A stretch of 64,000 bases of DNA from Sordaria brevicollis (lineage: Eukaryota; Ascomycota; Sordariomycetes; Sordariales; Sordariaceae): positions 2,447,001-2,511,000 of the forward strand of contig JAUTDP010000005.1 of NCBI GenBank assembly GCA_033439795.1, read 5' to 3'. Below the pieces are notes generated by a model. It searched no databases, was not told where the DNA came from, and saw only the letters and a program-made list of their open reading frames with translations. This document shows, in pieces, positions 12,435 through 21,870 of the stretch (its first letter is position 1; each line of letters begins with the position of its first letter). A program made the translations under genes and the position numbers.

Positions 12435-12890
12435 CTGCTGTTGCTGCTGTTGGGCTTGGGTCGGTGAGATTTGGGGGAAGCGATGAGAGTGCGACCGGGC
12501 CACTTGATCTACAAAGTTGTGGTCTCTCTGACGAGACTCAACAACACCATTGACCGTGTTAGAATGTTGCAATTGTGGAACAAGATCAACGGGATGAGAG
12601 GGACCGCTGGCAGGATTGTTGTTGTAAATATTCACCAAGTGCGACGGCTGCGGCTGTGAGGCCTGTGCGAGGTTTAGTCTTGCGGCGCCGCTATCGATCT
12701 GTTGGAAAGATTGATCGTTGGGAGAGCTGAAGGTCGGGTTTGGCAAGGCTGAAGAGGGGTTTGCAGCGCCCGCGCCCGGGCTCGCGCCTGATTGAACGGA
12801 AGTGGTTGTTTGCGAAGAGTCCTCAGCAACCGATGACCCCAGCAAGTTGTGTTGAGACCGGTTGTGCTTGGAAGATCGATAGAACGGCAT
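9906..12890 (-). CDS. Conserved fungal protein with polyGln/disordered N-terminus and helical C-terminal domain, function unknown
   Basis: Three exons on the minus strand: 12890-11283, 11235-11073 and 10999-9906, giving 954 residues. The first intron is only 47 nt (GTACAA donor, CAACAG acceptor); the second has a GTACGT donor and CATACAG acceptor. Phase agrees at both joins. Residues 1-520 are low-complexity: Gln-, Ser- and Pro-rich, with a pure run of 17-18 Gln near residue 150 and proline runs around residue 235. The C-terminal 370 residues are folded-looking and helical. They start with a coiled coil (KNVKRLYFDGKKEIEQLGNQ) and continue through KEWKTLPKWLDPYVTADALK and MIVELAVGIASNLPLESRDV. 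The block looks conserved, but I cannot name its family. Gln-rich tails of this type are common in fungal regulatory and scaffold proteins; any function from that would be a guess. The gene is well supported and the role is open. Confidence 0.82.
12404..12455 (-). repeat. CAG/CAA trinucleotide tract encoding polyglutamine
   Basis: On the minus strand this is a run of CAG and CAA codons giving 17-18 consecutive Gln residues inside the coiled-coil gene. CAG and CAA codons are mixed, which usually makes a tract less prone to slippage. Further shorter Gln runs flank it. Confidence 0.9.
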
Positions 12891-15800
12891 TATCGGGAGA
12901 GTCGGGATGAAAGGGGAGAGAAGAAGAAGGAAGAAGAAAAAGGGCGGTAGGTAATGCGCTGGCGGGCGATCAAAGAGCCAAACCCCGTTAGCTGGTGGAC
13001 AGAAAACGTGGGCTGCCGAATGCGCGGGTGGTGGTGTTGTTGTTGGTGGTGGTGGTGGTGGTGGTATGAGAGGCAGTGTCGTCCTCGTCCTCTCTCTGTT
13101 GCTGCGCTGCCGCGTTCCAGTAATAGATCAGATAGCAGATAACCCCGGATTGGTAGTGCTGACGGGACTCGGACCTAAGCGGGCAATGTTGGGATGGTTG
13201 GAACCGGGCTTGGTCCGAAAGAAGCACCGTTGACGACAAACTGAACTGTCTCTCGTCACTCCCAGAGCGCTTTCTTCACTCGTACCGGGTTGCCAGAAGC
13301 CAAAGATCTGGGTGGGCGTGAAGGACAGTGCTGGCCTCACAAGGACGCAGACGCAACGCACTGCGTACGCAGAGGTATATAGTGTGAAAGCCAGCGGTAC
13401 AAAAGGCGCATGCAAACCCCACAAGCGTCGAATCCACGCTCACAGATGACAGCAGCAGGAGAAGCAGCAGCACGACAACCCAACCGCAGCAAACGCTCTT
13501 GGAACGAAGCGGAAATGAGGGGTGGCGTCCTCCGCGAGGTAACGTCAAGGCCGTCGTGTCCGGGTCTTCGACGCCCTACAAGGACGACGGAACAGGGTAT
13601 GTGGAAAGGTAGCAACAGTATAGTATAGTGAGTGAGATTGTGTACAAGGTGAAGAGACAGTGAGAGACCAGGTACCTAGGTTGGCTTTTGGCCAGATGTT
13701 GACTTGCACACAATCACAATGGGGCACTGTGACGGACAGTCTCAAACGTATCTCGGAGGGGTGTTCTCTTCAGCTGATTTGGAGGTCACCAAAAGCTCCG
13801 AGTTTGATATCAGAAGCTATGAGCAGTTGTGGTGGAGCAAGGGACACAGGAAAAAAAAGAATGGGACGAAAAGGGTTCAAGGTTCCCGCCCGTCAGTTTT
13901 GCAGTGGTTCCAGGCACCCAAGATTCCAAGGATCCGCAACAGGGCAGGCCGTTGGTGGTGGGCGATGGGATGGCCTCCACCCCTCGGCCCTCGCAAGGTA
14001 CAGCTGGCGGATCCAATGGATTGGACGAAAGCAGGGGACCGGGGTTCATCAAGATGCCACTTTCTGCCACTATGGGCGATCCTGGGGTCTCTTCGCGGGG
14101 CTGTGTTCCGCATGTGCTTCGCGTGCTTGAATTCCTCTTTTCTACCAGCTCACAAAATGCGATGCTCTATCAACCTGTTGGTGTTGTGGGTGGCAACATC
14201 ACATCTAGTCAAGACAAGGTTGCTTGAGGGCGACAGGATAGTTAATGTTGGGAGAACCAACCAAAGTGGATGGCTGCAATGAGGATGGTGAGCATCGGGT
14301 GCATGACGGATATTACGATTAGACTATCCGCTGGAAACAAAGGCGGTGGGACGGGAACGGACCTTGAGCTTGACCTTATTCGACGGTCCAAAGAGGTCAA
14401 GATTGCAGTTCCTTAGGTAGGCTTTTCAAGCCTCATTCTGCGCTTTGTTTAAAATAACCTACTGGGCATAGAGCCTTTGAACTGCATCCGCAATTGGCCC
14501 TGAAGCACGAGTTGGCTGGCTGTGATTATCCCTATAATCCCATGTTCTTCGGACAACATGCGATGTCCGACGTTGACAATCAAAAAGAGTTGCCCGACTT
14601 GTCTCGATAAGGGCCTGCATTTTCACCCGGCGACTGAGTCGGCTCTACCGAACAAAAGAATGAGGTTGTAACTATAAGATAACCATGCCATTTGATGGGT
14701 GCAATGCATGTGCGCCTTGGAACAGATATCACAGTAGAGTAACCTCAAAGTGGGAGTGACGGTAGAATGTAGCCATGAAATACTAAGGACTTGGTGATAT
14801 CCACGCCCTCAATAAACACACTTGACTATTTCCCATCATGTCCGAACGATTGCATTAATGGGTAGTAGCATCATGGTGTGGTCTGCAACCTGATAATGTG
14901 GTTTTTCCTTGAAAAGTTGCGAATCTTGAATCACATACGAACACACAGTAACCGTTGACGACAGCTGGATATGGAAATGTTGAAGCTTGGCAACAGATGG
15001 GAAGATGTGATGGTGTGTTACCAAAGTAAACTTCCGCGGGTTGAAAATGCACACTTCAGGGGTTCCTCGCCCGGTCAAGCCCAGCGGAATCGATGCCCGT
15101 CAATTGGACGTAATGTCCCGACCATGTCTCCCGGTCCCTCGGGGCCGATGTGATATTTTTAGTAACAAACTAACGGGTACCTTGGCACCTGCTCGGTGAC
15201 ACCCGGGCGTTGCACACTTGCACTGCCCTTCCGGTGGCCAAGTCTTCTTAAAGCTGAAAGAAGCTGAGACTATTGCAGCTCAGTAGGTCTCGAGTAGACC
15301 CTGATTTTCATCTCACATGCTTTGGTAAATTGAACCGTTTCCTTGGAACAATGTCAATACTATGCAAACATGACAGAGCTGAAGACTATATGTGCCGAGC
15401 TAGATTAGTGCTTAATGTTTGCTGCTATTCATCAGCCTCATCCTGCATTCCTAATCACGCGAACCGATTTATAGTAGATGACAAGTTGACACCTACGTAG
15501 GTGGCTTAACTAACTACCGGTCCCTTTTGTAAGTTCACTTCGTTATCAGGGTTTCAAAATATTTGGGTTCGGCAATCGAGGATGGACCGGGGAGCGGTGT
15601 GATATTTTGAGGTCATAGTTGAAGCCACAGTAAAGTGAACGACGTTCAGGGTTTTTTTTCTTCGGCACCTCCCTTCTTACCCTTTTGCATAATATCCAAA
15701 TCCGTCCTTAAAGCACATACTCGGCGTCATCAGATGTCGTTCGACAAACAACTTCAGCCCCGGCACGATACAAATAGGCGGATGGAATACGGTCGTAGGT

Positions 15801-16123
15801 GGATATGTCACTTAGTGTGCGCGTGTCTCCGACCGGGGTGCCCATGTTCGCCGAAGGGATTGAAGAACAGCCAGACAACCAAACTTCCTCTTCAAGTCGA
15901 CAGGATGGGCACACCAGCTCATGAATTTTCTAGTGGTTGTCTATGAAAAGAGGATTAGTACCGGCTTGCTTGGTGCCTCTTTTGGTGATTGAAGCTCTAT
16001 TTCATCATTATTCGGCTCAGAAATATGTACAGGTCCCTGTTTTGACCTTCATCACGGACTGGTACCGTGGTACGTTTTCACGCTCGCTCAACGTAAATCA
16101 GACTGCAACTGGCCTGGTGTCCT
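12891..16123. other. Gene-poor region, 3.2 kb
   Basis: The left part is the promoter and leader of the polyQ gene. It holds a GTG-type trinucleotide run at about 13027-13065. Frames of 130-190 codons at 13.7-14.3 kb overlap in several frames and show no motif. The part from 14.3 to 16.1 kb is AT-richer and has many stops. The right end should hold the 3' UTR of the complex I gene. I see no supportable gene. Confidence 0.55.
13027..13065. repeat. (GTG)n/(GTT)n microsatellite in the polyQ gene leader
   Basis: A run of about 13 GTG/GTT units on the + strand, 140-180 nt upstream of the polyQ coding start. On the transcribed strand it reads as CAC/AAC repeats in the 5' leader. Confidence 0.8.
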
Positions 16124-16817
16124 TTATTGCAGGGGATAGGAAGTCTCGGGGAGAGATTCGAGGTGTTTGCGGTTGTGTTCATTTGCCTGATACATCCCAT
16201 TGTTAGTTATCGATCCAGTCCAAGACAAACTGCGACCTGCTCTCGACTTACAAAGGGAAGTCCGCAGTAGCCGCAGGTGGCAATCTCAGGCTTGTCGGTG
16301 TTGATGTAAATCTTGGGGTGACCGGCTGGGCCACCACCACCATCGCATGCGACGATACGCTCATGCACCCACTTGACAGGCTGCTTGTGAATAAGTTCCA
16401 TGGCAGAGTATGGTTGAGGCTGTCAATTTACAATTGGAATTAGCAAGTGAGTATCTTGTATGTTCATGAACCACAATGTTTCCCCGGAATTTGGTTGCGC
16501 ATTGCGGTTGCGCCGTGATTCGTTCCTGTATGAAGGACGTAGCTCACCTGAAGATCGAAGTCGGTCTGCTCAAAACGGGGACCGGTCATGGCCTTGGAGC
16601 GGGGCTGCTGACTCCGGGACCAGACCTCCGCACGGTTAGGAGCCTGCTTCACGATGGCAGCCGGTTCCGTCGGCGTAATGTCGACGGTCTTCTCTCCATC
16701 CTTCTTCTCGGGCGCCGGGACGTTCGAGGTCGAATACAATTGACGGCCGGAAGTGGTGAACAAGCGGGCGCACTGGCGCGACAGCTGCTGGGCTGCCCGC
16801 AATCTGGAAGGATACAT
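16124..16817 (-). CDS. NDUFS6: NADH:ubiquinone oxidoreductase (complex I) zinc-binding subunit, NDUFS6 family, mitochondrial precursor
   Basis: Three exons on the minus strand: 16817-16548, 16419-16252 and 16186-16124, all phase 0, giving 166 residues. The subunit binds one zinc ion in the peripheral arm of mitochondrial complex I and is needed late in assembly of the N module. The C-terminal domain carries the zinc ligand pattern [11 protein letters not shown] followed by CGYCGLPF, and the last exon supplies the conserved tail [10 protein letters not shown]. This shows that the third exon is real: the unspliced frame would read on into a different tail. Residues 1-30 are basic, Arg/Gln/Ser-rich and without acidic residues, a typical mitochondrial targeting signal ending near RQLYST. 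The intron before the last exon has a CTAAC branch site and TATCAG acceptor. The start at 16817 is the ATG right before the presequence; an upstream in-frame ATG would only lengthen it. Confidence 0.95.
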
Positions 16818-17301
16818 GGTGGATGTTCGGTGGAGGAGGTTGTGGATGGAGACGGAGCGTCTCGAGTCAGTCGCTGCGGGCACCGGCCGAGAGCTGGACA
16901 AGGTACGTATGATGAAGTTGAGCTTCCAACCAGTGGGCCAATGCTTCTTGTCGGCAGGTTATCGGTATGGGGCGTGTGAGGTGAGGCTCAAAGCTTAGGG
17001 GTGTGGCTCGTGCACAGTGAGTCTGAAGCTGGGATTTGAAGCTAGAGAAGTGGGGCTTTATCGTGGGCGGGTCCACCTTGACAACCCCGACCCGACTTTG
17101 GGAATTTTTGTCTTCGTCAAATGTCATCCCCGATTCTTCTGTGACGCGACATCATCACCGACCGCACGCGAAATCGCCGACATCAGGACATCTCATCTTA
17201 TTAACGGGAGCCGAATAGTTTGTGGCAAGTCAACACTTATTACACGACACGTATAATACAATCAGTCTATTGTTATCGCGCGCCGACTTATTCCAACCAC
17301 G
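16818..17301. promoter_or_regulatory. Shared divergent promoter region of NDUFS6 and the Mpp6-like gene
   Basis: The two start codons face away from each other across 484 nt, so this stretch must hold both promoters and leaders. I cannot point to individual factor sites. The arrangement is seen directly; co-regulation is only a possibility. Confidence 0.6.
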
Positions 17302-18254
17302 ATGGCTCCCACGAACCTGCCAACCATGGCGGCGCCCCAGGCGCAAAAGACGATGTCTTCTCGTTTGATGACGATGAAGTTCATGCAGAGAGCTGCTGCT
17401 ACAGCTGCTACTGCGCCAACATCCGACAAGTTCAACACTCCGAAGACAGAGGACGAAGGCCCTTCGAAGCGCCGGAAGCATTCTCATACATCGAAGTCGA
17501 ACACACCCAATCCTGAGGCCGACCAGGCATTATTCGACCAGAAGGCCATCCAGGCTGCACTAGAGGAGGAAGAGAAGAAGCGACAAGCTGCCATAGAGAA
17601 GCGTGCCGCAGAGCTTGGTGACTCCCACTGGGTGTTGCCTGGGGTTTCTGCTGCTCCCAAGGCCGGGGCTCGCCCGACCCTGAATGTTGTTCAAGTTGGA
17701 TTTGCGCAGATTGACTACTCAGGCAATGCGAGCGACAGTGATGATGCCCCCGCCGCTGTTCCGACCACCGCCCGCTTCCGCCAGTTTAACATGAAAAAGA
17801 AAGAGGCATGTTAAGTTACAGGACAGCAAACTTGGCCACACGAGCTAACATAACCATGTAGGAGGAAAAGAAGAAAGACGATGACGACGACGAAAATGAT
17901 AGTGATAGCGATAGCTCAGGCTCAGATTCCGAGAACGACCGCTCGGAGGGCGAAGCGTCCTCTGACTCTAACAAGCAGGCGGACCGAGGCCAACAACAGG
18001 ATACCAACCCTAGAGGACAGAAGCGGGCAAGGCCAGGAGCCTCATTCTCTGAAAAGAGAAGCGAGGAGCGCAGGAAGGCCGCGCAGTTTGCCCAAGGTCG
18101 TCGGAGGAAGGAAGTGAATGTGAACCGTCCTGCCTCGATATCTGGATCGGGTGCGCCCCCAACTTTTGGGCGACAGGGCTTCCCCGGGGCCTGCCATACA
18201 TGTGGGCAAAATGGCCACAAATCTAATGCCTGCCCCCGCAAGTCGCGGAAGTAG
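17302..18254 (+). CDS. MPP6: Mpp6-like nuclear exosome cofactor with C-terminal CCHC zinc knuckle
   Basis: Two exons, 17302-17805 and 17862-18254, give 298 residues. Mpp6 binds the nuclear RNA exosome and helps recruit the Mtr4 helicase for rRNA and ncRNA processing. Family marks are SSRLMTMKFMQR near residue 20, the DSHWVLPG block near residue 110, and LNVVQVGFAQIDYSG, which parallels the yeast motif. The second half has an Asp/Ser-rich acidic stretch and a basic KRSEERRKAAQF region. It ends with a clear zinc knuckle, CHTCGQNGHKSNAC (CX2CX4HX4C), a feature I do not associate with yeast or human Mpp6. The intron (17806-17861) starts with GC, not GT: only the cut GAG|GCATGT keeps the frame, while the nearest GT donor would create a stop at the junction. 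It has a GCTAAC branch site and a TAG acceptor. The gene is divergent from NDUFS6. The family is probable to likely; the knuckle is certain. Confidence 0.88.
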
Positions 18255-21200
18255 TGTTGATGGCTATATTCATTGAAGCTATGACTAGGTTCTCTGCGGC
18301 CGGACATCGGCTGCAATGCATTAAGCCCCATGACCATACCTTATCATTCTCCTTCCGCAGAGAGGCCGAGGGTAGCATGACTGGCATAGTGCCGATGGAG
18401 AAAACGGATATATGTGCCCATGGAATCCATGCCGAAGTAGAGTCAAGTTATCTCAACTCATGCTGTTTGCAGGATTCCCGGATGTCCTTCGTTATTGCCG
18501 TTCTTTAACCTGGCGGTGTAAGGACTATGTTTGGGGCGGCATCGCGCAATATGCGGTCTTCGGTTCCCCTGGACATTGTACGGCCTTCGGTGTGATGGAA
18601 AGCATTGGAGATCGTCCGGGATATAGCCCATTTGTAGATGGGCGGTTAGAGGGACGGAAAGTGTGATGAGTTTGCATGCCGCTAGGCGGCTTGAGGGATT
18701 TGAAACGGAGCCGATCTCTTGGACCTGGCTTCCGAGACGCCGGAGAGGTCTTTCCGCCCGCCTATATCTCCTAGACCGGTGCCGGTGAGCCTCATATCTG
18801 GACAAGATATTCATTGTTGAGTAATAGATTGGAGAAATCACTGGGTGTTTAGGTTTCTGCTACATAGGGCCAGGGACGAAATGGTTGCATGCGGCTCATA
18901 TTGCTTTTACCGCCGAGCCGCGAGGAGCAGAATCAACAACCAGAGTTACAAACAACCGCAATATTGGCCCTTGACGGGTAACATCCGTCTCGTGTTGTTT
19001 GTTCATCGGTACCAACCCGAACAAACTCTACCCTTTGGCGGTTGAAAGTATTGGGAGTAACTATATACAGCAATACCGCTCAACGTACATAACCTATCTA
19101 GTGCTATGTAGTTTTGACCACTCAGGCGACTCTTCACTTTATACCCCCACGTGTTTCAAGTTTAATTTTGCGCATTTATGTGATCACTTATGTTCATTAC
19201 GAACCAACCCATTCGTTTTCTTGAAGCACAGCCCCTAGGATAGTGACATCTGCTCACCCTTTTTCACATATTATGGCATACGAAGGTAGAATCAATAACT
19301 CAAAACAGATCAGCAAAGCATAGCACAAAAGCATTTGTGTGCAATAATGTGTACCGTTACGCATTTGTACTAGAGTAATCATATTTGCGTTTAACGATCA
19401 TTGTTTGTGATATCTCTGTGTGATTTTTGCACGGCATTAGCAGAGCCTGGTGCGAAGAGAGACTGGAAACGGGAAGAGTGGTGCCATAACAATCTATTTG
19501 GTAACATTACAATCGTTTTTCTTCCACTGACTATCTAGAACTTGACTATGTCTGCTCATACTACGGGCATATAGAACAACAATTCCATAGAAGCCGTCAC
19601 CTTATAAACCATCAATATTTCTATTGTGAAACAATCCCTGAAAGGGGGGAATACCACTGGACATTACAACATAGCATCCACTTAGGTCAACCGTTTTGCG
19701 GACATAGAAAAGAAAACGATAGGTCAAATAAAATAGCGAACAATACTCATTGATGATTCACTTCGGCTGCAAGACGTTCCGTAGTGGAACACTTGTTGCG
19801 GTTATCACTTGGGCCGGCGGTTGACGTGTGTGAAGAGATGCGCAGGATCGGATCTCACTCTATCTATATCTTCTATTTTAAGATGTGCGGCTCTCCCAGG
19901 TCACATATCAGATCACGAAACGTTGCGAGTCGTGTGTGAAATGTCGACGAACGAGAGGGAAAACATTTTATTGTGCGTCCTGCGTGGTTGTGATGCCTGC
20001 CTGTGTGATGAGCCGCATGCTTTCTTTTTGCGAGGTATCACGAAGGGCACTTAGACAGCCTGAAGATGAGATGACTGAGCGAAACTTTCGTCCTTTCCAA
20101 GCCCGTGACTATTTCGGTCCCTTCAGTGCTTCAGATCAATCCTACCTGCCATCCGATGTGCTTTCCCAAAGATGTTGATAAAGTCACATTTGACGTGAGC
20201 TATATGAAGGTGGGCTGGCGGGGCTGTGGGTCTCAGGAAATGATTTATGAGTGCTAACCCAAAAGGGTACCTATCCGACTCCCTTCAAACTTGAAGCTCA
20301 CTCTACCTCTACTGTATGCTCCCTCAAAAACAGCAAAGATATCGTTACCGGAAGACATCATATTCTCCAAGTGCTCAGATTACTTCATTCAGCCAGTTAT
20401 TCTGAGATACGTATATGATCTTTTCTCTCAACTCTCGATGATTGGGCCATCCCGTAAGCTGAAGCTGCAGGCTTGATTACTGTACATTGACCACAACTCA
20501 GCAAACGACAGCCGAAGCTGATGCTCATCATTTTACATCTGACCATCTCGTAACGGACAGGAAAAGGTGAAGAGGCTTCTCAGGCCAGAAAGTGAAGAGC
20601 CAAAAGAAGTCTTATACCTACCTCTACCTCTAGGCAGTCAAATGAAAGCATGGAGACGGTGACAAGCGGTGCCTTGAATCAAAATACTGAGCAGATATGG
20701 CGTCGACGAAAAACTTGAGCTTCTTACCGCACGGGGAAATATTAAAGCTGTATGTACCTTAGCTTGAAACCTCAATTGGTCAACGTGACGAAGTGGACAA
20801 GTGGTGTGCCCCATGCCTCGGAAAGTTTTGTGAAGGAAGCTGCCCCTCATCCAACGTCCCTTCCTCCAGAAAAGCAGACCTGATGGTCTTCTGAATTTTT
20901 TTTCATTAAGTAGCATATCCCACATGGACGGGGAAATGTTATATACACACACACCAGGCGAATTCATCGTGGATTTTCTTTTTTCATGCTTCACTACAAC
21001 CCCCTAGTCGGTGATTCATCTGCCCAGACGCTGGGACGTCCCGTCGTTCGTTCCCCACCAGGCGCTGGTTCCTTCGTCATCACCCGACCCTCTCTAGTGC
21101 TGGGCCATCGAGGTTCTCGCAGAGCACAACTACGGATAAAATCGTCACTACAACAAGAAAAGCGGGAGCTCGCCCAAACAACTTCCACATCCCTTGATAC

Positions 21201-21306
21201 GACCCACGATCCAGTCAATCAGTGAGTTGACCGCAACGAGAGAGTCTCTTGACAACACAATCAAGTATAAAGAGTGTGGGCAATCACAATCACTTCCACC
21301 ACTTGG
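18255..21306. other. Gene-poor, AT-richer region, 3.0 kb
   Basis: After the 3' UTR of the Mpp6-like gene the DNA becomes clearly AT-richer, especially 18.9-20.9 kb, with stops in all frames and no frame above about 130 codons. I see no transposon ends, no tandem array and no RNA gene. The last 250 nt lead into the Ste23 leader. It may be old degenerate sequence or a regulatory spacer; I cannot tell. Confidence 0.55.
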
Positions 21307-21870
21307 ATGTCTACGTCTCGTCTCCTCACTTCTTCAGCTCCACGGAACCCGCGAAACCGTGTTGCGCAACCACGACACGGACCTGGTAACAACCCGTATT
21401 CCCTCAAACAGTGCCACCGCAACCTCACACGTCTCCTCGCGTCGGCGCACAGCCGAAACAGACTTCAAGCGCCAGAGTACCGTCCTACCGGAAGTGTCAC
21501 CGCCAGCCCGGATTTGCTGGTACCCAACTCGCCGGTAACCTTGCCTAGCTCTGGTGCTGTGTCCACCCGTCGCACAGACCCCCGGAGCAGCAGGACCCTT
21601 GGCTCACTAGAGCTAAAGACCCCTAGGACAGCCTCCTCCGCGGCACTTGGCCAACCGCCACCAACGCCAACGCCAACGCCCCTCTCTCAATCTACGCCGC
21701 CTTACTCTCACTCTCGCCTCCCTGTGGTCAGCCGCTTCTTACCAGTACTTCCTGGGCCCGCTGATTCTAGGTCCCGGCTTGAGATTCTGTCTTTTCCTCC
21801 ACTTCACACCTCCCGTCGCCTTTCTGGATCATCGACTTTTCACCTGCTGGACCGGCGTCTTTACTCAGTC

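Noticed and set aside
13704..14282. Overlapping frames of 130-190 codons
   Set aside because: Open in several frames at once and on both strands, which is a sign of low stop density and not of coding.
18255..21306. RIP-mutated transposon
   Set aside because: The stretch is AT-richer, but I see no frame remnants, no terminal repeats and no clear excess of TA dinucleotides that I could judge by eye.
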